A stretch of 64,000 nt of DNA from Casuarina equisetifolia. Its lineage: Eukaryota > Streptophyta > Magnoliopsida > Fagales > Casuarinaceae. The translations under genes were made by a program, and so were the position numbers. Position 1 is the first letter of the stretch. The number at the start of each line of letters is the position of its first letter. Under the pieces are notes generated by a model. The model searched no databases. It was given only the letters and a program-made list of their open reading frames with translations, and was not told the DNA's origin. The stretch covers positions 30,035,884-30,099,883 of the forward strand of contig CM052356.1 in the NCBI GenBank assembly GCA_028551475.1. The letters are read 5' to 3'. This document shows positions 1 through 13,968 of this stretch, in pieces.

Positions 1-222
1 AATTTTGTTAGTTAGAATTAGAAAAATAGTTCATGAAAGAGCATATTTATTTAGGAATATTAAACTCTCTTAGATGATTTTTTTTTGTGTCATAGTTAAA
101 AAAATTCAATTCTATTTTCTTTTAAATGAATTGTAATATTAGAGTATGCCCCTAAGCTTTTATATTCTTTTATTTTTTGATAAATAAACTCACATATTTA
201 TAAATAAATAAAAAATACATGT
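1..222. repeat. Dispersed AT-rich repeat, copy 1 of 3
   Basis: This copy shares an ordered string of words (attaaactctc, then aattgtaatattagagtat, then aagcttttatattctttta) with segments at about 16218-16436 and 27269-27455. It begins at or before the window edge. Type unknown; no coding capacity or clear terminal inverted repeat was seen. Confidence 0.6.
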
Positions 223-998
223 CTTAACATTTTTTCCCTATAATATGGCTAATAAATCAATTTATCTTTGTATGACAAGATAACTAAGATGGTATTACAT
301 TAATAAGTCTCCAATTATGACCAAATGATCATTGAGAAATGGTATTCTAAAAAGTGGTCTTGATATTCATTATAAATATTACTTAAGCAAAAACTTCTAC
401 TTTTAGATTTTTCAAGTAGCTAAATTATATCTCTATTGATTAGTCAATTCAAGATTGCCAACTATTAAAAATATCTCAACATACTTAACTCAAAGCTAAT
501 TCAAGGATTAGAAAGTCCTTTCATTTAAGCTTCACTTTGAAAATCTTATATTCTAGTGTATGATTCGCATCTTGTTTGCACTCTTGTATATATTGAGCAT
601 CATTAAGGTTAAGGCCACATAAGGTGGAACAAAGTCAATATAACTTTAATATCATATTAAAAATAAATGTATAGTTTAACCCAAAAGCTAAATCAAAAAT
701 TGAAAGGTTTTTCTTTTTTCCTCCAAGTATCATTTAGAAATCTTATCTTTTTAACATGAGATTCTCATCCTATGCACACCAGTCAAATAATACACAAATA
801 TCCCAACACTTGGCTTATTTTGAGTTTATTTACTTATTAAACCATTGTTGGGAGAAATTGAGGCAACAACCAACACTTGGCTTTATAGATCTGGAAGTGC
901 TTTTCTAGTAGGTAAAAGAGTGAAATGGACTCATATAAAATGTCACTTAAGTATTATTGTTGGAGAAGTGATTAAATCAAAGAAACAGATTTCTTGTT

Positions 999-1081
999 GC
1001 TGAAGAAATTGGCGACAAAATAAAGAAGAGCAGGAAACGTGCTGAAGAAATTGGCGACAAATAAAGAAGAGCACGAAACGT
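999..1081. repeat. Tandem repeat, two units of about 42 bp
   Basis: Unit 1 is 999-1040 and unit 2 is 1041-1081. Both start gctgaagaaattggcgaca and end gaaacgt, with one indel and one substitution. A diverged relative of the unit end is visible near 3030 and 5190, which ties it to the wider segmental duplication. Confidence 0.85.
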
Positions 1082-3589
1082 GTATAGACAAAATTAAGGG
1101 AAAGAACATAAGATTCAGTCCATTTGTTCGTGCCGATTACCCTAAACCAATCAGTTCCTTTCTCTTTCGCCCTTTTTGGGTTTTATTGCCCTGGCATTCC
1201 ATTTTCTTGCTGTTTAAGCTTTCTTTGGAGTCAGAATGGTAAATATGTAGACCCAAAAAGTAGATGAGTATAGTCAAGACAATGAAAAAACATTACTTGT
1301 GCTCGAGGTGCTCGACTTTCAAGGGGCAATTAATAATTGATGGTTAACAAGGCCACTATCCCTTTTGTTTTAGTTGAAACATAAGTGTTAGTCACTATCC
1401 AGATAATTAAGGTCATTTAATTAGTTTGTATAACATATCCAGTGCGGAATTGCCAAGAGATCAAAAAATTAATAAGCAGTCTTTTTCACATGACCTCGAC
1501 CTTACTAGACATCAGAGTTAACTAGCATTATTGATCATGCAAGACAATTGTGTATATTTGTGGACCCTTCATCACAATAATTCGAAGCCTATTCCAGAAG
1601 GTTTACTTTTTCAGAATTCATTCTCCTTTCCTATAGGAGAAAGAAGAAAAGAATTAATTAAGAAATAGAGAAATCTAATCCTTTTTAGAATTGGAAAATT
1701 CAAGACATATATACAAAATGAATGATTTGATGGATTATAGGAGGTGAGTTTTGTTGATTTGGCCCCCGATAGTTTTGTGATCATATGGCCAGAAGCAATT
1801 CATTACTTTAAGAAACCCAACAAAAAACACGTGATTGTGAATAAATTACTTTTCTTTTTTACCGAATGAACAGGATATATGTAATAAAGTTTTTATTTTA
1901 TTTATATTATTGTGACTAAGCAAAAATTATATTTTGAATTTTTGTATTCTTAGCCAATTGCAAGTTTGGTTTCTAATTTGAAATTTGATGAATTTAATAC
2001 TTGAAATTCTTACCATTATCAATATAACTGTTTGAGAGCGTGCATTCCACACACCTGCGACGTCAACAAGTGTTTCCACTATGTTTGCCACATCAGCTAA
2101 CGCATCAGCCCTAGCACCACCTACAAGCGACCTGCAAGCATTCACATAATTTCAATATCTGGAAATCTTGCTATGACTGCCATCCAATTTTGAATGAAAT
2201 CTAACCTAGATTGATTGCAAATATTGTTTAATTAATTTTCCTTTCTTGTTCTCAATTCTTTGCAAGTGCATATAGTTGATCAGAATCAACATTGTAATTG
2301 AGGGAAATTGTCAATAAAATTCGCAGATTTTTCACTTCCGTCTTGTTTTGTTTTTGGTTACTTTCTAGGTTTCCAGTCACCGGTACTCATTCTTTCAATA
2401 ACTATTACAAACTGTTAACTCAGCATTGCAATTCACATATTACTTGAGATTATGACCTTCATCAATATAAATATTACAAATTATTGACTCAGCATTATAA
2501 CTCACCACACATATAACTAATTAACCAAGACTGAGGAATTCTTATGATATTATCTCTCTTTCTAATGTTCACCATGTGACTCTAATGGTCAAAGTTTATA
2601 CCGATGACAAGTCAAAAGTTCACGGATTTAACAGTCCTAAACAAAGTGCTAAAACCAAACTAGCCAGAGTATGTTGGATGACTTATAAAAGAAATAAGTG
2701 AAACACGATGGCGATACATGCAAAGCATCTACACCAAATACCGTGGTATGATTAAGACAAGGTTGTTATTTAGTCATTTTGGGCATGCTACGTTGAGAAT
2801 ATCTATTCGTCAGAAATTGGGCATCCATTAAAAGCTCGTCCGGAAACATTGACTTTCTCTTGCACGAAGACCCTTCAACGTTGATCTGCATAAAACAAGT
2901 GCCGACTAGCAACAAGTTCGAACTTCATCCTCATTCACAAAGGAACCGATATGGTTGAAGTGAGCAATCTAAGAGCCTATGCACAATCTTGTACAGCTTT
3001 GCAGTTGGTAAAGGAACAAGACAACAAACGCAATAAAGAAGAGGAGAAAACGTGTCCTCTCAAGAAAAAATGGGGAAAAGAACAATAGAGTTAGGCCGTT
3101 TTTTGTCGTGCTAATAAACTAAACCAACCATTTCCATTCTCGTCCAAAATCCGGTTCTAATGCCTCCGTATTCAATTGATTTATTGACTTATGTTCCTTC
3201 GTGACATTCAAGATACGGCAAAGTAGCTTGTTATAACCAAAATAATGGATAGACGTTCCCTGTCCTCGTCGTTCTCGAAGTTCACGGGACAATTAGAAAT
3301 TTTCAACATTCTGAAGCGCATATAATATATAAACAACCCCGGATTATGAATATCTTGTCCTTGTGCCGTGATATGCATGCTAAAATTGAGTCCTAGCATT
3401 TAGTTAACTTTCTTTCCATATTTTATTAAGAATCCCCAACAAGGTCCCAACAAGGTCAAACAAATCAAATAATCTGCAGTGCCCTTGACACGGACCTCAC
3501 TTTGTCGTTTGAATGTGTCAGTATATAAGATGTTCAACGCGATTTGTGCCTCAACACATCAAAGGTCCGCACTTTGTTTTTTGCATGCC

Positions 3590-4205
3590 TTCTTTTTACA
3601 TTCTTATCCACCTTGATTTGCTGCTGTCCGACGCAGAAATCACAACCCCCTATCCATATATACACCAAAACAGGCAAATCAAGTTTGAAACTATGAGATA
3701 CTGACAGAGTAATCACATCGCACGTTTGTGTTTAATACAGGAATTGGGATGCCATATTGTCAGCTTTGAAATAACAACAAAGCATTATATTGGGGCAATG
3801 ATATGGGCCAATTCAAGTTCCAGTTGTACTAATGGATTCGATACATTCTTCCATGGGCCCTAGATGATTTGTCTCCTACTAACCATCTACAAGGCCTTAT
3901 TAGTTCACCTAACCCAGCAACTTTAGTGAAACTTCCAACCTAATTTCCCTTTAGAAATCACTCTGGTTGATGCTACCTTGTACGATGGCCAAGCAATTTT
4001 TCATCCTTTGTCTGTGTTACATGCTGGCAGCAAGTCCCTAGATGATTTGTCTCCTTCTTACCATCTACAAGGCCTTATTAGTTCACCTAACCCAGCAACT
4101 TTAGTGAAACTTCCAACCTAATTTCCCTTTAGAAATCACTCTGGTTGATGCTACCTTGTACGATAGCCAAGCAATCTTTTATCCTTTGCCTCTGTGTTAC
4201 ATGCA
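3590..4205. repeat. Segmental duplicate of 6195-6770
   Basis: This segment and 6195-6770 share a long ordered series of words: tttgctgctgt, ggcaaat, aagtttgaa, ggaattg, caatgatatg, tgtctcctt and tacgatggccaa. The second copy carries a SINE that the first lacks, so the two are paralogous copies with an insertion polymorphism. No gene is seen in either. Confidence 0.75.
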
Positions 4206-4207
4206 GT
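3858..4207. repeat. Tandem duplication, 178-bp unit
   Basis: The segment starting ccctagatgatttgtctcc at 3858 recurs at 4036 with only a few differences. The two units abut exactly (3858-4035, and 4036 to about 4207). More diverged relatives occur at about 6608-6770 and 10495-10600. Noncoding. Confidence 0.9.
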
Positions 4208-6297
4208 AAGTCACGACGGAGGTGGAGTGGAGTGACAGTGTAGCGGGTTCCTTCTTGTTTTTTCTTGTTGGGTTTCAGTGCTATGTGGTCTTTGTATTGG
4301 GCTTTTGTTCGTCTTGTACTGGGGGGGTCGACCCGCACGTCTGAGAAAAACGCTGTCGTTTGGGGCAGCTTATTGTGGGGCTCATTTCTCTTCAGGAATG
4401 AACAGTGTATCTTGAATGTTTGGAACAGCTTAGTGGAAATAGACGCTGTCTTGTGCAGCCAATTTCTCACTCTTCCGGCGACGCTTCCTGCGTTTTCCGG
4501 CGACTCTCTCTCTATTTCCACTAACTCTCACCATCGGTAAGAACAAGAAGCACCTCCAACCACTCCTTAGAGAGGATTTCTGGGTAAGTGGTCCTAGAAC
4601 AAGGTCACAGACAGCAGCAGCTGCCGCCGCCTGTAACTCTCTGTTTCTACATCCTTAAATCATTGCAAGCGTGCACATTTAAACCATTAATTTGCATAGG
4701 CTCCTAAAATATTAGCAAAAATTGCAGTTACAAGCAAGCCAGTCAACTTAGATCTTAAAACAACCAAGTAATCGAGGCATCAAATGCAAAACTTGGTCCC
4801 GTTTCACTAAAGTATGCGTTCTTTGTCAAAACGTCATCTAAGCACGGAAATGATGTTGGCTATCACTTACGCTGATCTCCAAAAATTGTCTATGCATGCA
4901 AAAGCATCTTCCCCAAAGCACCTGCAAGGATAACCTTCCGTGCCCACATCCTAGTCGTAAAAGAAATTTAGGCGCAGGAGATTTGCGGTATTATTCAAGT
5001 AAAGATTGCTATTTGGGGCATTTGGCACCATGCCACTCGAGAAAAGGAAAACAAAAGAAATCCATTTGTCCGCAAGTATTGTCTGTCCAGACAGCTTCTA
5101 GAAAAACAACTACTTGTGCAATTGCAAGCAAACTCCTCAGTTTAAATCTGTCAAAAGCAACTACTTTGTAGTTGATAAAAGGAAAAGGAAAGCGAAACGA
5201 AGAGGAGGAACCGTGTTCATTTTAGACAAAGAAAAGGAACAAAAGAGTACCAACTTCAATGGCAATCACTAAATCTGGTGTTGACATCGCCACCAAAGAG
5301 AAATTACTCATAATCTTTAGCTGTTTTCCCGACTTTTTGACGCGGTGGTTGAATTGGTGTACAAAGAAACTCCCAAAAATGATTCAGAACGTTGAAATTT
5401 GATGATTAACCCGTGAACGTCGAGTACCACGAGCACAGGTAATATCTTGTCCAGTCTTTTGACTATTGCCAGCTGACCTTTTTATCCTTCACATCGAACC
5501 AGATATAGTATTGGGAGATCACGAGATACCGTACTAGTCGCTGCCCATACAGTCAGAATCGTTTATTCATGTTTTCTTGCATACTGCAGGGTGACTTACC
5601 AACAAAGTGAATAATATCGAATATGACAGATAATATCTAATAAGTGACTGTCCCTTTCTTTTCCTTGACTTGTTATTTGTTTTTATTGAAAAACCAATTG
5701 GGTAGATTTAGTGAACCTTCACAATCATTCTATTCATATTATTGTTACACTAAATTACATTGAGACCTTTTCCAGTCTAGTGGGCTAGTAGTTGGTTTTC
5801 AAAATTTCAATTTGATGAATTTAATATAGTCATCAATATAACTATAGCAAACCTTGAACTAGCGACATCATTCACAACAAAATACAGCAAATTAGAGGAT
5901 GGTACATGTGTTTTTGGAAATTGTTGTGGTTAGTTATTCTTTTAGTGTTGCATTTTCATTAAATTAGACATGACTATCACAATTATTATTGAATTTTTGT
6001 TTTTGTTTAACTCATGCACATGGAAAAAGGGAAGGAAATTCAAATTCCTAACCGGATGGACTCACCGGTTAGGAGTCCTGACCCAGTTACTACTAAGTCA
6101 AGAGAAGTTCCCTTAAATTTTTCGAACGTGTCCTTAATTTACGATTCTCAAAACGATTGTCCCATTTCAAAAGTCCTCACCTTGATCTTTAAATGTTTTC
6201 GTTTTCCATTCATATCCACCCTTGGTTTGCTGCTGTTCGATACCAAAATTACTACCCGTATCTGTGTCTATCCCCAAATAGGCAAATTAAGTTTGAA

Positions 6298-6433
6298 GTT
6301 TTATATTTTTATTTTTTTGATAGGTAAAGGAGAAAGGGGTACGTATTGAACCTGTAGCCTCTTTAGGCGTAGGCAATACCAATTACCAAGTGAGGAAGAT
6401 GATTGCCGGCTCGGACAAATTATTAAGTTTGAA
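6298..6433 (-). mobile_element. tRNA-derived SINE
   Basis: Read on the minus strand, the insert shows a tRNA-like A-box region (cacttggtaattgg), a B box (ggttcaatac) and an A-rich tail. It is flanked by a 12-bp direct repeat, attaagtttgaa, at 6286-6297 and 6422-6433, consistent with a target-site duplication. The paralogous segment near 3674-3700 reads straight through the same site without the insert, which is an internal empty-site control. At about 125 bp it is short for a plant SINE. Family not assigned. Confidence 0.65.
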
Positions 6434-8942
6434 CTTCATGAGATACAGACAAAGTACTGCATAGTACATTTCTTTCTAATATGTAGGAATTGCCCCACTT
6501 TGTCAGCCTTGAGATGGCAATAAAGCATCGAATTGGGTCAATGATATGAGCCTTTCCATTCAGAAAAGAATTGCATGAAAATTCGAGTTGCAGTTATACT
6601 ATTCAAGTTGGTAGATTCTTAAATGTGCCCCAGATGGTTTGTCTCCTTCAAAACCACCAACAAGCCCTAATTGATTCACCTAACCACCAACTTCAGTGTA
6701 ACCTACTAAGCAAATTGCCCTTTAAATAGTTCCGGCTGATGACACCTCGTACGATGGCCAAACAATTTCGACGTTCAAAATTTCACCAACAGAATTGGCC
6801 GGGATGGCATTTCATTTAGACTGAGATATGTTCACCAGACACTTTTCAACATCATAACTCGTTTTGATTTTTTATCTTTTATTTCTGTCACGACTTTGAG
6901 TGTTTCTTTACTGTATTTTAACTTTAGTGATACACTTGATTCATTGCCGGCGTGCAGACTTCAACCATTAATTTGATATTATCAACTTGCAGTTGCAAGC
7001 AACCAGTTCACTTTAATCCTAAAAATAATTAAGTGATCGAACATCAAGTGCAAAACTTTGGTCCTGTTTCTCTGAGGCAGGTGTTACACGAAGCTAAATC
7101 TTTGGAGATGGAGAAGTCCTCCGCTAGCTTTTATCAATCTCCAGTTCTTTCTCAATTAGTTTTGAGAATAAAATTGACTGATATAATAACAATAATATGC
7201 AACATAACTATCGCCATGAAAGAAGTTGATTGTGGAAAATATAATTGATACCAAGAGAGACTAAAAATTGCACTTACAGTGGCTGGTGAAAAACCAGGAG
7301 TTAGTTCGTTTTCATTGCCTGGACTTAGTATACCCCACAGTTTCTTATCTTTTCCATTCTGTTTTTCCCCCTTGTTACAGCCATAAATTGATTTAATTGG
7401 CATTCGTTCCTTAAAATTTAGTTGCACGTTTTTATTTATATAAGATTTTTTTTTAAAATGCACACACCCAAACTCACACTCTATGTCAAACTTAAGATCA
7501 AAATGTTCCGAATAATACCTATTCCTAATTAATTCCTATGCATTCTTTTTAACATACAGGAGTATAGTCAATTTTTACAGGATTAGAGAGCTCTCTCTCA
7601 AGTGTTTCCCAGTGTTCCCTTTTTTTCCACTTCGTCTCTCTTGTTTCTATTTGTCTCTTCTATCATTCAATCGAATTACACTGCTTCTCTTTAAGAAAAT
7701 GATGGTATTATCTGCTTTGTGCATGACAACAAAACATTGGAAGGCTGGAAGCTCCTATCCAGTTTCAACTTTACAGAGCAGCTAATTTGCCAATTTGTCC
7801 AGGTAGCAGACTTAACAACAGAACAACTTAAGCAACAAAACAAACTCCAATAGTTTCTGAACCAATTCAACAATAGCAACTTGTGCAATGGCCTAGCAAT
7901 TGTCTTCTTAAGTGGAGTGGCCCGAAAAGGGCAACTAATTGAGATTGAGACACTTCATCAAATACTTCATCCATATTACAACTACTTATGATTATTTTTC
8001 TCCTTACTTTCTGTCTTTGACTTTACTGCTAAACTTTTAATTCATGGCAAACGTGCATACTTAATCCATCAATTTGCACGAACTTGTGGAAAATTATCAA
8101 CTTGCATTTGCAAGCTTTGGCAATTTGTAGACTCTTTCTCTAAATATTGTAAGATAGGAAAACGACTGATATGATGACTCTAAATGTAGCGTAGCTTCCG
8201 CTGTGGGAGAAACTCGTTTCCTTGTGCTGTTCCACTAAACCAGTCCGTTCCTTCTCCCCTTCAATATCTGTTTGGTCTCTTTACCAGGCGTGCGCTGATT
8301 TTATTGTCTTTTTCCCTCAAAAGTCAAGCTGTAACCGTGAAGATTGAAAAAACTAGATGATTACAGTCGCAACGAGTGCTGTAAATCACAACGGTCACAG
8401 GGTCCATAGAGTCGCTGTAAATCCAGCCGAGTGTGCAATACAGAACAACCTCGGGGATCATACTTGAATATACATTATCATGTTGTCGTCTTTGCCTTCA
8501 AAGACAAGCTACGTTGATATTCTAATGATCCCAAATATAATAACTTCGAGACATTTTCTATCTTTGTGACAATGAGTTATAGAATACGCTGGGAGGAATC
8601 CCCATCCTCCGACAAACCGATTAACTAAACATGTAAATAAGATACTATCGGCAACCATTAAGAGCCCAACTTGGTCCTGTTTGCAAATAGTTTTTCCAGT
8701 AGCAACAAGGATAAAGTTGAATAGTATGAAGAGAAACTAACAGTTCTTTTTAGAAGAGACAGGACAAAACAAGCGGATAAAGTTCGTTATGATTGTGTTG
8801 ATTCTGTCGAGCGCTTCGTATCTTTTCTTACATTTAAATTTAAGTTTTACCTCAAAAATTTTATCTTACACTTTCTTTTTCAATGGTCATGAAGCAATTA
8901 CAAATATACTTAGCCTGAATCATTATGCTCGAATATTAATAG

Positions 8943-9175
8943 TGACATTCTAGTCTCTTCCTCGAAAGTCAGAACTACATCCGTGAAGATGAGAACAAAC
9001 TTGCTATTTTCATTCTGAAGCATAAATTGTTGCTGTTTCTTGACATTCAGAACCACTCCGTGAAGCTTGAAAACAAACTTGCTATTTTCATTCTCAGGCA
9101 TAAATTATTGTCGTTTCGTGACATTCTAGTCTTTTCCTCGGAGATCAGGACTACGTCCGTGAAGATTGAAAATAA
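8943..9175. repeat. Imperfect tandem repeat, about 80-98 bp units
   Basis: Three units begin with tgacattc at 8943, 9041 and 9119. Each carries a ccgtgaag word followed by gaaaa, and two carry acaaacttgctattttcatt. A weaker fourth relative follows near 9260. No coding potential beyond short open frames that are by-products of the repeat. Confidence 0.75.
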
Positions 9176-12100
9176 AAATAAATATAAATATAAATTGCTT
9201 TTTATTATGAAGCATAATGTTACGTACCCACAACTACGTGGTCACCAGGCGGGCCCATCTCACATAAATTATTGTTGTTTCGCGATGATTCCTACATTTA
9301 AATGCCGTTAAGCAACTTACAATAAATAGTTTCTTGTTGCTCTATATTTAATTGCTCAGAGATACTGACACATGCGATGACGAAAGAACTTGTCATCTTC
9401 CATCCCTACCGTCACGATCAGCTTGGATTATGACAGTCGGTTCCCTTGTTTGGACCGATTCTTCATTATGAATTATGCAACAAGATCACAAAATAATATA
9501 ATTTGCGCTGTTCTTAAAACAGTCGTTTCCCCTGCCAGTCAACTGTATTGATTCGCTGAATACACCAGCGAAGTCGGTCGATTTTTTAGGGACCTTCATC
9601 GGAAAAATTGGAAGGTACAAGACTATTCTAGGTCCCTTTTTACTGGAACAAGAGTAAATACAGTATAATAAACATATTTAAATAATAATTAAAAACTAAA
9701 TCAGTATTTCTCGTAAAACTAAGCTTTTAAGATAATTAGTGATTTAGTACTCAAAAAAATAATGACCCTAAGTTCCATTCTTGCTCTACAATTCAACTTT
9801 GATTGGATGAAACATTTTGTTTGTTGGATATTACTTATTTAAGAAATTACTATTTCTTTCTTTTAAGTTTAAGTTTTTGAAATAATTGTTACTTTAACTT
9901 GTTGTTGAAGTAATGTTGCCTAACCTACTAACTTAGTGATGAACTAGCAAAAACCTCAACTATGAGTTTGAAGTTTGACACTCTACACGTGTGAATTTGG
10001 ATATGTGAGATTTGATTTAACTAATTCATCTTCTATTTAAATTACATATTGAACACATTAGATTTTGCTTAATTCAATGAAACTTCTAAATCCAAACATA
10101 GGATGAGAGAAAGCTTAGAATTCATATTCCCTTATGAGTTCGAAATTTAGACCACTAGATAGTTTACTAGTATTACTTATCCCTTATTCCAGCCCCAAAA
10201 GAAGGAAAAAGAACTAAGAAATGAATGACTTTGGCAGATCTGGTCGGTTGGGTTACGAATATTATATTCTGTACAGCTTAGACAAGAATATGATTAATTA
10301 TCTTAGATAGAAACTTTACAAGATGAGCTCCCAAACCCAAGGCTAAAAATCTTCCAAAATAGGCAAACTAAGCTCTAACTTATGCGACGATTAAGTTATT
10401 GATGAAGCGACAATACACGGCTCGACAAATGAAAAATACTACTTTGCAAATTCAAACACCAAACTTCGATTAATCATGCCCTTAGATTAGCGTGTTTCAC
10501 CTACATGATTTGTCTCCACACCATTTGCAATCCTTAAGTCATCTGTCAATTCTCGCAACTTCAACATCAGGATTACCTAAAAGATCTCCTTGCACAAATC
10601 TACAAGGAATGATGATTCATGTTACAGTGTGCAACAGATACATGGGAGACATGGCAATTCATTTGCATTAAGCAAATGAACTAAGGGATTAGTGCTATTC
10701 ATGGTGAGTTAAAGAGAGAATTAACTCCACCAGGAGACGAAGCTTATCAAACAAGGGGGTGTTTAGTTTTTGTACAGCCTTTTGACTTAATTTATATACA
10801 ACAACGTTCATAAATTATATAAAAAAAAATTAGTCTACAAATTATATCATCGGTGAATTAACACAAAAAAACACAGAAAAAGAAATATAAAGGAAAAAAA
10901 AAGAAGAAGAAATTCATAAAATTTTTGTCTAAAAGGGACCAATAAAGATTTAAATAGTTTACTAGGAAGGCTAGACCATCTTAATCAACTCTCTTCTATC
11001 ATATTCACCTTTCTTGACATATTATACTATATGATCCGAACTTAATAGTATTGATAGAGAATTAGATAAATGAAAAATATGAGAGAATTAGGTATCAAAT
11101 ATGGACATTTTGGTCCTATGTAGTATAGGTCGTCGATCGAGTCACATGCCTATTGACAAAAAATTGATTCATCGGTTATTTTTTGACTGGACACATCAGT
11201 GTGTTAGGTTATGTTTGCTCTATTTAATTCTATGCACTTGCTCTTCTATGCCACCATAAACGTCGCAATTATCTTGATCTACACGTGGCAGTAAGAGAAA
11301 CTAGTTGGTAAGATTGATCATGTTGATTAGACGCTGAAGTCAGACGGTTGTGATCTGGGTTGGTAAGTCTTGGATGATTAGACGTTTTGTGATTCTATTG
11401 TTATGATTTTGTTGTGACGTGCAGAGTTAAGACCAAGCCACTCCCATTGGAAGAACCGTCTTTTGTCACTTCACCTCCAAATCTGAAGTCGCAGACGATA
11501 CCTCTTGCGTATGGCTAAGAACACGCCGCATTTTCATGTGCTCTACCAGATTTCGTATTTATGTCATCAAACACCTAACCAATGAGGAGAAAGTTAAATA
11601 GTTTGTTGATTACGAAACCAATGAGGAGAAAGTGATAATTGATCGTAATTGAGCTTGGAAGTCATAATCTTCATAGGTTGAAAATTTACCATAAAAATGT
11701 GGTTTTCCAAACGACTTTATGTAAACAGTATGAAAGCTCAACAAGACTGCAATTTCTTGCATTTCGTGCAGCATCCAAAAAAATCTTTGAAATAATCCGG
11801 CCAGTGCCCAAATGATTCAGAAGCCAATTGGCCCAAAATTCAAACAGGCATGAGTTACTGTCTTCTTTAAGCTAGTCGACATATTATATTATACTTCCTT
11901 ATCTAAACTAGTTGATTTTAGAAACAAACAAGTGAGTGGCTTCAAAGTATAGAACAGAAAACAGAGTCAAGCTGTAAATATCTGTTATACCATAAGCACA
12001 ATCCTTGTTGATCCTACACATTCTAATCATTCATAGGAATTGAATTGTGATAACAAAATGATGGTGTATGATAATGTTTAGATATTTTCCTGGCCATGAA

Positions 12101-13474
12101 ATCTAATAATTCATGAGAATGAAAAAAGGAAACTCTTACATATTTTAACCAATTCAAGGTGAAACAAGGACTTTTCATTCATAAAATAGATTCCAATTTA
12201 ATTTTGAAACAGGTCTCTTAACTCTAATTTTCTTCATTCTTAAATGAAAAAATTTTATCAACTATAACATATTTTAAATATATATATATATAATGTTAAA
12301 AATAATATGTTAGTTATCAATGATGATACATCATCCTCTTTGATGCCAACAACAATGAAATCATATTAACAAAAATAAGAAAAATTATATAAATTTTTTA
12401 AAAAATATCATTTTGATTGAGACTTAAAGATTTTTAATCTCTATCTTTTCATCGCTTTAATAACTTTTCTAATACTAAGATATGCTCATTTTAATTAATC
12501 TAAGCATGGTTACAAAACATTTAAAAACGAAATGGTGACAGTGAAACAAATAATACAGAAAAAGAGCTTATATCATATTTGGGATACGTGCGGCGGTTGT
12601 TTTTTCCTAATACCGAGTACGTTCAACCACCCTCACACGGAACGTGTCACATACGCAGGACGAGGTCAAGCTCAAGTGCATCAACTCGAAACATCCACTA
12701 TCCTCCGCCTTTTTTGACAAATGGGCACACCGCGTTGCTTTCTTCCCCAGAAGCGCAGAATGCGTTGCATTTGCAGTCTAAATGGTTGGACTTCGACGAC
12801 AGCCATGATTAACAAAGAATCATGAAAAACACTGGCAGTGCTGACCTTACTATTAAAATATAGAATGCAGCCGCGTAATTACACCTAAAATCTTTGTTTT
12901 CTGGCCATGTTTTGCGAGCATATGATTAGATAGTATCCCATACGTGGGTGATGCTTCTTAGTTTTTTTTTTTTTAAATATAAGTATGTATTAATAAGAAG
13001 TAGTATACAAAAGTATAAGGATATATCTTATAATTATAAAAATTACAAAAAAATATTTTTAATTTTAGATGAAAAAAGTTGAAACTTTTATATAATACTG
13101 CATGCAGCTACTATTACTATCTCTACAGTTTTTGGTAAATCTCACGCCATTACAAGTTTCATCAATCATCAACGAAACTAAAAATAGTGTCGGGGAGTAT
13201 AAGGCCTCATACGTCTTCGTCAATTATTCACCAAGTTCAAAGGTGTATCAAGTCAGGGTACATGTTTAGATGTCTCATAGTTTCCTGAAGTGTAAAACAC
13301 GTGGGTTCAGGTAAAGTTCTAATAATGCAACTTGAGCATGAGTAATGAAAGAAGAAGCCTTATTAATTTTGGTCAGATTTGATGTGCTGCTGAGGGTGGA
13401 ATGGGTTTCGTAGCGAGAAAGTTTTACGAGGATAGGAATTTGTTAACACCGACCAGCCTAGCAGTATCCTTTTG

Positions 13475-13606
<132 letters not shown>

Positions 13607-13968
13607 TTGTTATATATTGGTTAGGTGTTCTACCTTTACGCATACCCGGTGAGTGTTCTTTCTCCAGAAGTGCCACCCTTTGCACTCTCGCGTTAAACAC
13701 AGGATTCATATATCCCTTGAAGAACTTTCAAGGTACTAAAGAAATTATCGCCCGGCCATGTTTTGTTTTCTTAGAATCCGATCTTCTTAAGAGACTCCTC
13801 CCAATCTCGTTCTTGTAGACTAGTAGTATGTTATCCATGATATCTCAGAGTTCCAGGAGTAGCGACTACACGGAGTTTCTCTTTCTAGTATTTCATATAC
13901 ATGGTTGTTTTTAGCAGTATCCTTCCAAAATATCTGGCTTAATAACTGTTTATATCGTTACAGAGAGG

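Noticed and set aside
4129..4540. 130- and 91-codon frames on opposite strands
   Set aside because: They overlap each other, span the end of the 178-bp tandem repeat and match no family. More likely chance in a GC-richer patch.
3858..9175. Regular repeats as a possible CRISPR array
   Set aside because: Units are long, diverged and abutting without unique spacers, in a plant nuclear context.
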